The notes below the pieces were generated by a model, which had not been told where the DNA came from, ran no database searches, and worked only from the letters and a program-made list of their open reading frames with translations. From Arthrobacter sp. zg-Y1171 (GTDB taxonomy: Bacteria; Actinomycetota; Actinomycetes; Actinomycetales; Micrococcaceae), in NCBI RefSeq assembly GCF_025244845.1, contig NZ_CP104264.1, positions 2,914,001 through 2,978,000 of the forward strand: a stretch of 64,000 nucleotides of DNA, given 5' to 3'. A program made the translations under genes and the position numbers. This document shows positions 36,755-45,534 of the stretch, one piece after another. Position 1 is the first letter of the stretch. Each line of letters begins with the position of its first letter.

Positions 36755-37822
36755 GTGACCAACTCAAGCGTTGCTTCTTCGATCTGTTCCATCGTTCCGC
36801 CGTATCTGCTTGCCCGCCTGGCCGCCGCCGAAGACCCTGCAAAGGCAACGGCGGCGAAGGCGGCCCGCCGCGCCCTGACCGGGATCGACGGCGTGGAATC
36901 CGCGCGCTCGGCGCCGCGTTCTGCGCCGTCCCGCGGATCAGGCACGGCGTTTACCCCGTCCCTGCGCCGCACCATCTCCGATGCCCTGGGCCTGGAGGAA
37001 CTGCCGGGCACGGTAGTGCGGACCGAGGGCGAACCGGACACGGGCGACCCGGCGGTGGACGAAACCTATGCCGGCCTCGGCGCCACGTACCGTCTCTTCA
37101 GCGATGCCTACGGACGATCCTCGCTCGACGGCGCGGGGCGGGCCTTGGAGGCCACCGTCCACTATGGACACGCCTACGACAACGCTTTCTGGGACGGTTC
37201 CCGGATGGTGCTCGGAGACGGCGACGGCGAGGTGTTTGAACGCTTCAGCAAATCCCTCACCGTGATCGGCCACGAGCTGGCCCACGGAATCATCCAGTAC
37301 ACCGCGCAGCTGGACTACCGTGACCAGTCCGGGGCACTCAACGAATCAGTAGCGGATGTCTTCGGCGTCCTGGTCGAGCAGAAACTGCTGGGACAGACAG
37401 CGGACCAGGCCGGCTGGCTGGTTGGCGAGGGCCTGTTCACGGACCTGGTGCAGGGGCAGGCACTGCGGTCCCTGAAGGCACCGGGCACTGCCTACGACGA
37501 CGACGTGCTTGGCAAGGATCCGCAGCCGGCGTCCATGGCTGACTTCGTGAAGACCGCGGCGGACAACGGCGGTGTCCACATCAACTCCGGAATCCCCAAC
37601 CGCGCCTTCTACCTGGTGGCTGAAGCCCTGGGCGGGTATGCCTGGGAACGCGCCGGCAAGATCTGGTACGACACCATCACCGAACGGAATTTTCCCTCCG
37701 ACGCCACCTTCGCCGTCTTCGCCGCCGCCACGGTCACCGCAGCGGAAAAACGGTACGGAGCGGGGACGGAGGAAAGTACTGCTGTGCAGGCCGCATGGAA
37801 AGAGGTTAACGTCTTGGTATGA
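36755..37822 (+). CDS. Protealysin-like M4 metalloprotease
   Basis: 355 residues from GTG 36755, with GGGAGGG 7 bases upstream. Zinc site: H173-E-x-x-H177 in VIGHELAHGIIQYTAQL and E197 in GALNESVADVFG. H275 in VHINSGIPNRAFYLVA fits the catalytic histidine of thermolysin relatives. There is no signal peptide. Instead the N-terminus reads SIVPPYLLARLA, the PPYL box of the short protealysin propeptide, so an intracellular or non-classically exported enzyme is likely. The next gene overlaps it by 4 bases and encodes an emfourin-like inhibitor. Confidence 0.93.
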   Translation: MTNSSVASSICSIVPPYLLARLAAAEDPAKATAAKAARRALTGIDGVESARSAPRSAPSRGSGTAFTPSLRRTISDALGLEELPGTVVRTEGEPDTGDPAVDETYAGLGATYRLFSDAYGRSSLDGAGRALEATVHYGHAYDNAFWDGSRMVLGDGDGEVFERFSKSLTVIGHELAHGIIQYTAQLDYRDQSGALNESVADVFGVLVEQKLLGQTADQAGWLVGEGLFTDLVQGQALRSLKAPGTAYDDDVLGKDPQPASMADFVKTAADNGGVHINSGIPNRAFYLVAEALGGYAWERAGKIWYDTITERNFPSDATFAVFAAATVTAAEKRYGAGTEESTAVQAAWKEVNVLV

Positions 37823-38097
37823 GACTGGTTGTAGTGCGCAGCGGCGGCTTTGCGGGCATGCAGCGCACCTGGAGCACGCAGGTCAGCTCCGAAGAGGCAC
37901 AGGAGCGGTGGCTGCCGCTCCTCAGCGATCCGCCCGAAGCCCCGGACAGCGAACCGGACCGGTTCACGTATGAGATCTCCGTGGGCCCGGCCGCCGTCAC
38001 CATCCCGGAGCGGCAGGTCAAGGGCAGGTGGCGCGAACTCGTGGAGCGGGCCCGCGCCGGCGCCGATTCCGAACCCGGCGAGGGCTCCGAAGACTAG
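37819..38097 (+). CDS. Emfourin-like protealysin inhibitor
   Basis: 92 residues; ATG overlaps the protease stop as ATGA. It starts RLVVVRSGGFAGMQRTW, matching the RxGGFAG start of emfourin (PF20242), the inhibitor encoded next to protealysin in Serratia. Adjacent beta strands (FTYEISVGPAAVTIPERQV) also fit. It probably binds the protease and keeps it silent in the cytoplasm. The acidic C-terminus (EPGEGSED) is extra. Confidence comes mainly from the gene pairing. Confidence 0.85.
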   Translation: MRLVVVRSGGFAGMQRTWSTQVSSEEAQERWLPLLSDPPEAPDSEPDRFTYEISVGPAAVTIPERQVKGRWRELVERARAGADSEPGEGSED

Positions 38098-38214
38098 GCT
38101 GGCCGGTGTTTGGGCAACCCGTCCGGAAACCTTTCGGCAGCACCGGCGAACGAATTAGGCAACCGGCGGGTTCCATGTAAAGTTAGGAGCTGTGCCGGAT
38201 TCCTTCCGGACACT

Positions 38215-38288
38215 GCGGGCGTAGCTCAATGGTAGAGCGCTAGCTTCCCAAGCTTGATACGCGGGTTCGATTCCCGTCGCCCGCTCCA
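38215..38288 (+). tRNA. tRNA-Gly (anticodon CCC)
   Basis: 74 nt. The acceptor stem GCGGGCG/CGCCCGC is perfect. The D arm GCTC/GAGC and T arm with TTCGATT loop are present, and the 3' CCA is encoded. The anticodon loop TTCCCAA gives CCC, reading GGG. The anticodon stem has one T-T mismatch and the T stem one G-U pair. Confidence 0.95.
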
Positions 38289-38376
38289 CTTCGGGGCAAG
38301 ACTCCATCCCTCCCCCTGCACTGCACTTTCGCTGTCAGCGTGTCAACCCCCGGCTCAAAGTCCGGGGTATTCGGCG

Positions 38377-38382
38377 TAGACT
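38377..38382 (+). promoter_or_regulatory. -10 element of a probably leaderless panD mRNA
   Basis: TAGACT lies 8 bases before ATG 38391, with no Shine-Dalgarno. Confidence 0.5.
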
Positions 38383-38390
38383 TATCCGCG

Positions 38391-38852
38391 ATGAACCGGA
38401 AAATGTTTAAGTCCAAAATCCACCGCGCCACGGTGACCCATGCCGACCTGCACTACGTGGGGTCCGTGACGGTTGACCTTGACCTCCTTGAAGCCGCGGA
38501 CATCCTGCCCGGCGAGCTCGTCTCGATCGTCGACGTCGACAACGGCGCCCGGCTTGAGACGTACACCATCGCCGGCGAACGCGGCTCGGGGGTGCTGGGC
38601 ATCAACGGTGCAGCGGCCCACCTGGTGCATGTGGGCGACACGGTCATCCTCATTACCTATGCCGATATGACCACCGATGAGGCCCGCTCCTTCGTGCCGA
38701 CGGTTGTCCACGTTGATTCCGCCAACCGGATCCTGGAACTGGGGACGGACCCGGCCGAGGCCGTGACGGAAGGCACCGAGCGTCCTCCGCTGGCCCTGGA
38801 CAACACCCAGGTCATGGCCGGCAACCCGGGCGCCGCAGCCGAAGCCAGATAG
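38391..38852 (+). CDS. panD: Aspartate 1-decarboxylase PanD
   Basis: 153 residues from ATG 38391. It makes beta-alanine for pantothenate. Self-cleavage at Gly24-Ser25 (HYVGSVTVD) leaves the pyruvoyl cofactor; this numbering matches the family only with this start. The conserved [21 protein letters not shown] and [17 protein letters not shown] are present. A C-terminal extension of about 20 residues follows, typical of actinobacterial PanD. No other pan gene is nearby. The AEC carrier gene begins 10 bases downstream. Confidence 0.96.
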   Translation: MNRKMFKSKIHRATVTHADLHYVGSVTVDLDLLEAADILPGELVSIVDVDNGARLETYTIAGERGSGVLGINGAAAHLVHVGDTVILITYADMTTDEARSFVPTVVHVDSANRILELGTDPAEAVTEGTERPPLALDNTQVMAGNPGAAAEAR

Positions 38853-38861
38853 CAGCATCCG

Positions 38862-39788
38862 GTGCTGGGGGTACTCACCGGATTCGCCGTTGTCTGGATC
38901 ATCATCCTTACCGGGTATGCCATCGGCCGGCTCGGCATACTTGGTGAAAACGCCCAGACCGTACTGAGCCGCCTGGCGTTCTTCGTTGCATCGCCCGCGC
39001 TCCTGCTCGTTACCCTCAGCGATGCGGACCTGCCCACTGTCTTCTCGTTTCCGCTGCTGGTGGCCGCCGCCAGCGCCGGAGCCACGGCAGTCCTCTATGT
39101 GCTCATTACCCGCTGGTGGCTGCGCCGTCCGCTGCCGGAAATGCTTATTTCGGCCATGTCTTCGTCCCTGGTCAATGCCGCCAATCTTGGGTTGCCCATC
39201 TGCGTGTACGTCCTCGGGGACGCCGCCTATATCGCACCCGTGCTGATTTTCCAGCTCGCTTTCTTCACCCCGCTCTTCCTGATGATGATGGATTCGGCCA
39301 CCAGCGGCCGGCGGACCTCAGTCCGGGTTTTCGCCGCGCAGGTGGTCCGCAACCCGATAATCGTCGGCTCGCTGATCGGCCTGCTGCTGGCCGCCACCGG
39401 CACGCAGCTGCCCGAAATCATCCATGAACCGGTGTCCCTGATCGGCGGTGCAGCGGTTCCCGCCATGCTGCTTGCCTTCGGGCTTTCGCTGGTGGGGTCG
39501 CGGCCCCTGAATGCCGACGGCGGCAGGCGGGCCGACGTCATCCTCGCCTCTGCCTTCAAGCTCCTTGTCCAGCCGCTGCTGGCTTTCCTGCTGGCCCGCT
39601 TCATCCTGGGGATGGAAGGACACCTGCTTTTCGCCGTCGTGGTCACCGCTGCCCTTCCCACCGCCCAGAATGTCTTCGTTGCTGCTGCCCGCTACGAAGA
39701 AGGCGTGCTGGTGGCCAAGGACACCGTGCTGCTCACCACCATTGCCTCGCTGCCCGTGCTGGTCCTGGCCGCAGCGCTGCTGACCTGA
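38862..39788 (+). CDS. AEC family transporter (auxin efflux carrier-like)
   Basis: 308 residues from GTG 38862 with about ten membrane segments in two halves. It shows features of the AEC family (PF03547): the N-terminal GFAVVWIIILTGYAIGRLGILGE and AMSSSLVNAANLGLPICVYVLG in the middle, with a second N-L-G-like break in the C-terminal half. Substrate could be an organic acid or amino acid; members export malate-like compounds or auxins. It may be cotranscribed with panD because the gap is 10 bases. Confidence 0.85.
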   Translation: MLGVLTGFAVVWIIILTGYAIGRLGILGENAQTVLSRLAFFVASPALLLVTLSDADLPTVFSFPLLVAAASAGATAVLYVLITRWWLRRPLPEMLISAMSSSLVNAANLGLPICVYVLGDAAYIAPVLIFQLAFFTPLFLMMMDSATSGRRTSVRVFAAQVVRNPIIVGSLIGLLLAATGTQLPEIIHEPVSLIGGAAVPAMLLAFGLSLVGSRPLNADGGRRADVILASAFKLLVQPLLAFLLARFILGMEGHLLFAVVVTAALPTAQNVFVAAARYEEGVLVAKDTVLLTTIASLPVLVLAAALLT

Positions 39789-39928
39789 TGAAACGCCCGG
39801 TTTGACCGGCAGGAATGTGGCGTAAATTACGTTCAAGGCATATGGTCAAACTGAAGGCTGCTTAGTGTGTGGCCCGTCTCAGGCAACGCCGCAGGGGACA
39901 CTTACGACGAGGTGGAGGCACAGTACCG

Positions 39929-41251
39929 ATGCCAAACGACGCAAGATACTGGGGTCGTACCCGGAAAGGGGCACGGGCTGCGGCCGGCGTTGCTCTGGCC
40001 TTGGGCGCAACCCTCCTGACCGGCTGCGGATCCGACGAGGGCGCAGCACCCACCTTGACCTGGTACATCAATCCGGATGCCGGTGGACAGGCCGAACTGG
40101 CGAAGCAGTGCAGCGATGCCTCCGGGGGCGCCTACACCATCGAGACCTCCCTGCTGCCGAACGATGCCGCCTCCCAGCGTGAACAGCTGGCCCGGCGCCT
40201 CGCGGCCGGGGACAAGAGCATGGACATCATGAGCCTGGATCCGCCCAACGTTCCCGAGTACGCGGAGCCGGGTTACCTGGCACCCGTACCCGATGACGTA
40301 GCGGAGCGGACCACGGAGGGCGTGCTGGAAGGCGCCCTGGCCGGGGCAAAGTGGAAAGACAAAGTGGTGGCCGTACCGTTCTGGGCCAACACCCAGATCC
40401 TCTGGTACCGCAAATCCGTGGCCGAGGCGGCACAGCTGGACATGACCAAGCCGGTGACCTGGGACCAGATCATCGATGCCGCGCAGAGCCAGGATAAATA
40501 CATCGGCGTCCAGGGCGCCCGCGCGGAGTCCATGACCGTGTGGGTGAACGCCCTGGTGGCGTCTGCCGGCGGTGAAATCGTGCAGAATCCGGACGCGTCG
40601 GCGGATGAACTGCAGCTGGGTCTCGACACCGAGGCCGGAAAGCAGGCAGCAGAGGTTGTCTCCACGATCGGCAAGGAGGGCCTGGGCGGTCCCGGTCTGC
40701 CCACCCAGACGGAAAACACCTCCATGATCCAGTTCCAGGGTGACCAGGGTTCGTTCATGGTCAACTATCCCTTCGTCTGGCCGGCCACCAACGCGTCGGT
40801 CGAGGAGGGTGCCTTGCCTGCGTCCCTCATCGACGACATCGGCTGGGCCCTCTACCCGGCCATGAACGAGGGCGAGGATACGGCTCCCCCGCTGGGCGGC
40901 ATCAACCTCGGTGTGGGCTCCAACAGCGAGCACCCCGACCTGGCGTTCGAGGCCATCGAATGCATCGTCTCGCCCGAGAACCAGGCCCAGTACTTCACCA
41001 CCAACGGCAACCCGCCGTCGAACGAAGAGGCCTACAACGCTCCGGGGATCGAAGAGACATTCCCGATGGCCCCGGTCATCCGGGACTCGCTGGAACTGGC
41101 CGTGCCCCGGCCGCAGACCCCCTACTACAACGAGATCTCCACCGGCATCCAGCAGACCTGGACTCCGCCGAGCGACGTCAACCCCGATACCACCCCGGCC
41201 GAGAGCCAGGAATTCATTCTCGCAGTCCTTAGAGGGGAGAAACTGCTGTGA
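39929..41251 (+). CDS. Sugar ABC transporter substrate-binding lipoprotein (LpqY-like)
   Basis: 440 residues from ATG 39929, with GGTGGAGG upstream. The signal peptide ends with lipobox LLTGC. The mature part is a type-1 solute-binding protein with TWYINPDAGG at its start and GGINLGVGSNSEHPDLAFEAIECIVSPENQAQYF in its second half. Gene order binding protein, permease, permease, ATPase equals mycobacterial lpqY-sugA-sugB-sugC, the trehalose recycling importer. Trehalose is likely but maltodextrin cannot be excluded. Its stop overlaps the next start by 4 bases. Confidence 0.9.
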   Translation: MPNDARYWGRTRKGARAAAGVALALGATLLTGCGSDEGAAPTLTWYINPDAGGQAELAKQCSDASGGAYTIETSLLPNDAASQREQLARRLAAGDKSMDIMSLDPPNVPEYAEPGYLAPVPDDVAERTTEGVLEGALAGAKWKDKVVAVPFWANTQILWYRKSVAEAAQLDMTKPVTWDQIIDAAQSQDKYIGVQGARAESMTVWVNALVASAGGEIVQNPDASADELQLGLDTEAGKQAAEVVSTIGKEGLGGPGLPTQTENTSMIQFQGDQGSFMVNYPFVWPATNASVEEGALPASLIDDIGWALYPAMNEGEDTAPPLGGINLGVGSNSEHPDLAFEAIECIVSPENQAQYFTTNGNPPSNEEAYNAPGIEETFPMAPVIRDSLELAVPRPQTPYYNEISTGIQQTWTPPSDVNPDTTPAESQEFILAVLRGEKLL

Positions 41252-42210
41252 GCACTTCCGTCGAAGCGGTCCGGGACGCCCCGGCCAAGCCCACTCCGTC
41301 CAAACAGCCCCTCAGTGACCGCGCCAAAGCGGAGCGGCGGCTGGGTTTCTGGCTCGCCGGGCCCGCCTTCATCATCATGCTCGCGGTCACCGCCTATCCG
41401 ATCCTCCTGGCGCTCTGGGAATCGCTGTTCAAGTACCGCCTGACCGCCCCGGCGGACCGGGAGTTCGTGGGACTGGGCAACTACGCGACCATCCTTTCGG
41501 ACGGCCTGTTCTGGCGGGACCTGGGGGTGACGGTGCTGATCACGGTCATCACCGTCGTCGTCGAGCTGATTCTCGGCTTTGCCCTGGCCCTGGTGATGAA
41601 CAGCGCGCTGAAGGCCGTCCGCGGCTGGCTGCGCACCGCGATCCTCGTGCCGTACGGCATCATCACCGTGGTTTCCGCCTTCGCCTGGTTCTATGCCTTC
41701 GACATCAACTCCGGCTACATCAACAGCTGGTTCAACTGGGTGCCCGGTATCGACTCGGACCTGAACTGGTTCGCCGACACCTGGACGGCACTGTCCGTCA
41801 TCATGGCCTCGGAAATCTGGAAGACCACCCCGTTCATCTCCCTGCTGCTGCTGGCGGGCCTGGCCCAGGTTCCGGGCGAGCTGACGGAAGCGGCAGAGGT
41901 TGACGGCGCGTCCTGGTGGCAGCGGATGTCCAAGGTGATCATCCCGAACATGAAGGCCGCCATCATGGTCGCCGTCCTGTTCCGCGCACTGGACGCCTTC
42001 CGCATCTTCGACAACGTCTACATCATGACCAACGGCGCGTACGGCACCGAGGTGCTTTCGCTGCTGGCCTACCGGACTTCGATTACCCGCCTGGAAATCG
42101 GCATGGGCTCGGCCGTGTCGGTGCTGCTGTTCATCTGCGTCATCATCATCTGTTTCATCGCCATCAAACTGTTCAAAGTGGACCTTTCCGGCGCACGAGG
42201 GGGTAAATAA
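41248..42210 (+). CDS. Sugar ABC permease (SugA-like)
   Basis: 320 residues with six membrane segments. The EAA motif (EAAEVDGASWWQRMSKVIIPNMK) near residue 212 contacts the ATPase. The start GTG 41248 overlaps the preceding stop codon. It is immediately followed, with no spacing, by the second permease. Confidence 0.93.
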   Translation: MSTSVEAVRDAPAKPTPSKQPLSDRAKAERRLGFWLAGPAFIIMLAVTAYPILLALWESLFKYRLTAPADREFVGLGNYATILSDGLFWRDLGVTVLITVITVVVELILGFALALVMNSALKAVRGWLRTAILVPYGIITVVSAFAWFYAFDINSGYINSWFNWVPGIDSDLNWFADTWTALSVIMASEIWKTTPFISLLLLAGLAQVPGELTEAAEVDGASWWQRMSKVIIPNMKAAIMVAVLFRALDAFRIFDNVYIMTNGAYGTEVLSLLAYRTSITRLEIGMGSAVSVLLFICVIIICFIAIKLFKVDLSGARGGK

Positions 42211-43053
42211 GTGAAGTCCTCACCTGCCAAACGGCGGACAATCTGGACCATTATTTCGGTTCTGGTTGTCCTGTACGCGCTGTTCCCCGTGGCATCGATC
42301 CTGGCCACCTCGTTCAAGCTGCCCAGCGACCTGACTTCCGGGACCTTCCTCCCGACCAACTGGTCATGGAGCAACTACGAGCAGATCCTCGTCGGCGACG
42401 CGCAGGGGCTGTTCCTGAGCAGCCTGCGCAACTCCATCGGCATCTGCCTGATCGCCACCTTCATCGCGGTCATCCTGGCCACCCTGTGCGCCTATGCAAT
42501 TGCCCGCCTGGACTTCCCGGGCAAGAAACTGGTGCTGACCACGGCGCTGGGTGTCTCGATCTTCCCGGTGATCTCCATCGTGACCCCGCTGTTCAACCTC
42601 TGGCGCAACATCGGGCTCTACGACACGTGGCCCGGACTCATCATCCCCTACCTGTCCCTGACGCTGCCGATCTCCATCTGGACCCTGGCGGCATTCTTCC
42701 GGCAGATCCCGTGGGAGCTGGAGCAGGCAGCCCAGGTTGACGGCGCCACCACGTGGCAGGCGTTCCGCAAGGCCATCGTTCCCCTGGCCGCCCCCGGCGT
42801 CTTCACCACCGCGATCATTGCGTTCTTCATCGCCTGGAATGACTTCGTGTACGGCATATCGCTGACCTCCACCGAGGCGGCGCGGCCGGTACCGGCAGCC
42901 CTGGCGTTCTTCACCGGCGCTTCACAGTTCGAGGAGCCCACCGGTGCCATCTCCGCCGCGGCGATCATCGTCACCATTCCCGTAGTTGTCCTGGTGCTCG
43001 CGTTCCAGCGCCAAATCGTCTCCGGCCTAACCCAGGGCGCCGTCAAGGGCTAG
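42211..43053 (+). CDS. Sugar ABC permease (SugB-like)
   Basis: 280 residues with six membrane segments and the EAA motif EQAAQVDGATTWQAFRKAIVP near residue 170. The GTG start directly follows the TAA of sugA. It pairs with SugA to form the membrane pore. Confidence 0.93.
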   Translation: MKSSPAKRRTIWTIISVLVVLYALFPVASILATSFKLPSDLTSGTFLPTNWSWSNYEQILVGDAQGLFLSSLRNSIGICLIATFIAVILATLCAYAIARLDFPGKKLVLTTALGVSIFPVISIVTPLFNLWRNIGLYDTWPGLIIPYLSLTLPISIWTLAAFFRQIPWELEQAAQVDGATTWQAFRKAIVPLAAPGVFTTAIIAFFIAWNDFVYGISLTSTEAARPVPAALAFFTGASQFEEPTGAISAAAIIVTIPVVVLVLAFQRQIVSGLTQGAVKG

Positions 43054-43094
43054 TTCCCTTTCGGCACCCGGACTGAAGAAAAGGATCCCTAACC

Positions 43095-44354
43095 ATGGCA
43101 TCTATCACCCTCAAGAACCTCGTCAAGAAGTACGGCGACGGTTTTCCGGCCGTCAACGATGTCAGCCTGGACATTGCCGACGGCGAGTTCATCATCCTGG
43201 TGGGCCCGTCGGGCTGCGGAAAATCGACGTTGCTGCGCATGATCGTAGGGCTGGAGGACATCACCTCCGGTGATCTGCTTATCAACGGAGAGCGCGTCAA
43301 TGACAAGGCACCGCGTGACCGCAACCTGGCCATGGTGTTCCAGAACTACGCGCTCTACCCGCACCTCACGGTCTACGAGAACATCGCGTTCCCGCTGCGC
43401 CTGAACAAGGGAAAGTACAACGACGAGCAGGTCCGCAAGCTCGTGACCGATGCCGCCGCAACACTGGAACTGACCGACCACCTGGACCGCAAGCCGGCCA
43501 ACCTCTCAGGCGGCCAGCGGCAGCGGGTGGCCATGGGCCGCGCCATCGTCCGGCAGGCCGATGCGTTCCTCTTCGATGAGCCGCTCTCGAACCTGGACGC
43601 GAAGCTGCGCGGCCAGATGCGTTCGGAGATTGCGCAGATGCAGCGCCGCCTGGGCACCACCAGCGTCTACGTCACCCATGACCAGACCGAGGCCATGACG
43701 CTTGGTGACCGTGTGGCGGTGCTGAAGAAGGGCATCCTGCAGCAGGTCGCCTCCCCGCGCGAGCTCTACGAACAGCCCATCAACCTGTTCGTGGCCGGCT
43801 TCATCGGATCCCCCTCCATGAACTTCCTGCCTGCAACGCTGGAGAACGGGGTGCTGAAGACCGCCGTCGGCGACATCCGCGTCCCCGAAGACAAGGCAGC
43901 AAAGGCCGCCGGCAAGCAGGTTGTGCTGGTGGGCATCCGCCCGGAGTTCTTCGAGGATGCCTCCCTGGTGGAGGAAAGCAAGCTGCAGCACGGTTCCACG
44001 TTCACGGCACCGATCACGCATACGGAGTGGCTGGGCAACGAGCAGTACGGGTACATCCACTTCGACCCCACCCCCGAGGTACGCGAGCTGCTGAACAACC
44101 TGGCCCGGGACATGGACGCCGACGAGCTGCGCCCGCAGGTGGTGGTGACGCTCGACGCCGCCAGCCGGATCCGCGGCGGACGCGACGCCGAGCTGTGGCT
44201 GGACACACGCAAGGTGCACCTCTTCGACCCGGAAACCGGTGAAAACCTCACACGCGACGCCGCAGCGGGCGCCGAGCTGACCGAGGAAGCCAATGCTGCC
44301 CGGGCCGAGGAGATCGCCGCTGCCCACGAGTCCGTCCCGGCGGCAGCGTCCTAG
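43095..44354 (+). CDS. Sugar ABC ATPase (SugC/UgpC/MsmX type)
   Basis: 419 residues. Walker A GPSGCGKS lies near residue 38, signature [17 protein letters not shown] near 136 and Walker [13 protein letters not shown] near 157. The TOBE-type regulatory region starts near 240 and continues for about 170 residues, longer than the typical total length of about 360-370. The extra C-terminus is acidic and Ala-rich. A 12-bp hairpin ends the operon. Confidence 0.94.
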   Translation: MASITLKNLVKKYGDGFPAVNDVSLDIADGEFIILVGPSGCGKSTLLRMIVGLEDITSGDLLINGERVNDKAPRDRNLAMVFQNYALYPHLTVYENIAFPLRLNKGKYNDEQVRKLVTDAAATLELTDHLDRKPANLSGGQRQRVAMGRAIVRQADAFLFDEPLSNLDAKLRGQMRSEIAQMQRRLGTTSVYVTHDQTEAMTLGDRVAVLKKGILQQVASPRELYEQPINLFVAGFIGSPSMNFLPATLENGVLKTAVGDIRVPEDKAAKAAGKQVVLVGIRPEFFEDASLVEESKLQHGSTFTAPITHTEWLGNEQYGYIHFDPTPEVRELLNNLARDMDADELRPQVVVTLDAASRIRGGRDAELWLDTRKVHLFDPETGENLTRDAAAGAELTEEANAARAEEIAAAHESVPAAAS

Positions 44355-44396
44355 CAGCGGGACAACTGGCACAGCCCTCCCCCCAGGGCAGCTGAC

Positions 44397-44431
44397 ACGA
44401 AGGCCGGACGGGAAACCGATCCGGCCTTCGT
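44397..44431 (+). terminator. Hairpin terminator after the sugar ABC operon
   Basis: A 12-bp perfect stem pairs 44397-44408 with 44420-44431. Little T run follows. It precedes the next promoter at 44445. Confidence 0.6.
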
Positions 44432-44444
44432 CCGTCCGGGCAGG

Positions 44445-44450
44445 TAACGT
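44445..44450 (+). promoter_or_regulatory. -10 element of a probably leaderless mRNA
   Basis: TAACGT lies 7 bases before GTG 44458. This spacing fits the other leaderless starts. Confidence 0.5.
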
Positions 44451-44457
44451 AAGAGCA

Positions 44458-45435
44458 GTGCAGGGAACATCACCGGTAATCAAGGCAGTAGCCGCCTGGC
44501 TGCTTGCCCTCATGCTCACCATCGCGGCCGCCGTCGTCGTGATCTACTTCGTTAACGCCAAGACGTACGGCCCCGAGAAACACGTCGAGAGCTATCTGCA
44601 GAAGCTGGCCGACGGCGAGGGCGAACAGGCACTCGGGATGCTCAACGCGCAGGTCCCCGAGGCCAACGCCGCACTGCTGGACGGCGATGCCCTCCGTGCC
44701 TCCGTGAAGGGGCAGCAGGTGCGTGAAATCGGCGACGCCGAGGAGATCGGCGGGAACCGCGTCGAGGTTGCGGTGGACTACGCCTACGGCGAGGCCGAGG
44801 GAACAACCAGGTTCGTGCTGGAGAACACCGGCAAACGCTGGCTCTTCTTCGACACCTGGGACTTTGTGCCGGCCACGCTGCCGACCGTTCAGGTCAATGC
44901 TCCGGCGCTGCGGGAAGCAACCCTCAACGGGGTCCGGGTAACGCTCCCGGAGGGCGCCAATACGTTCGCCGCCTTCCCGGCGTCGCGGGTGACGGCCTCC
45001 TATGACAGCCAGTACCTGGCCGCCGCGGAGCGGGAGATCCTGGTGTCGGACGACGCCGAGCCGCAGCTCACCCTCGTGCCGGAGGCAACCAAGGAACTGG
45101 TTTCCAAGATTGATGCCGGTATCCGCGAGTTCCTCGACGGCTGCACGGCCGCTGACCGTCTGGCGCCTCCGGGCTGTCCGTTCTACCACCTCACCAACAA
45201 CCGGGTGGACCAGCCAATCAGGTGGAGCATCACCGACTACCCCGACGTTGAACTGACCCAGGCTGAGGGCGCCTGGGTGCTCAGCCCGCTGAGCGGCACC
45301 GCGCAGGTCACCGCCACCCAGGTGGACCTCTTCAGCGGCGACAAGAGCCCGCTGGTGGCCGATGAGCCCTTCACCTTCAGTGCTTCCCTCCGCGTGGACG
45401 GCGAAAACGTCACGCTGAGCCCGCAGGTCGACTAG
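44458..45435 (+). CDS. Membrane-anchored extracytoplasmic protein of unknown function
   Basis: 325 residues from GTG 44458. One membrane segment near residues 9-32 (AVAAWLLALMLTIAAAVVVIYF) is followed by an exported domain rich in beta strand: NTF2-like N-terminal half (HVESYLQKLADGEGEQALGML) and a C-terminal half with two Cys (DGCTAADRLAPPGC) that may form a disulfide. I recognise no enzyme motif. It stands alone after the sugar ABC operon and before a 17-bp terminator. Confidence 0.55.
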   Translation: MQGTSPVIKAVAAWLLALMLTIAAAVVVIYFVNAKTYGPEKHVESYLQKLADGEGEQALGMLNAQVPEANAALLDGDALRASVKGQQVREIGDAEEIGGNRVEVAVDYAYGEAEGTTRFVLENTGKRWLFFDTWDFVPATLPTVQVNAPALREATLNGVRVTLPEGANTFAAFPASRVTASYDSQYLAAAEREILVSDDAEPQLTLVPEATKELVSKIDAGIREFLDGCTAADRLAPPGCPFYHLTNNRVDQPIRWSITDYPDVELTQAEGAWVLSPLSGTAQVTATQVDLFSGDKSPLVADEPFTFSASLRVDGENVTLSPQVD

Positions 45436-45450
45436 CAGCCCTCAACAAAG

Positions 45451-45488
45451 CGCAGGCGGCGGCATGGATTCCCATGCCGCCGCCTGCG
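45451..45488. terminator. Perfect 17-bp hairpin between convergent genes
   Basis: Arms 45451-45467 and 45472-45488 pair perfectly around a 4-base loop. T runs are short on both sides. It lies between the stops at 45435 and 45535. Confidence 0.8.
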
Positions 45489-45534
45489 TCGTTAAGCGGG
45501 CCCGGTCAGGGCCGCCCTGTCAGGGAAGATGTGC

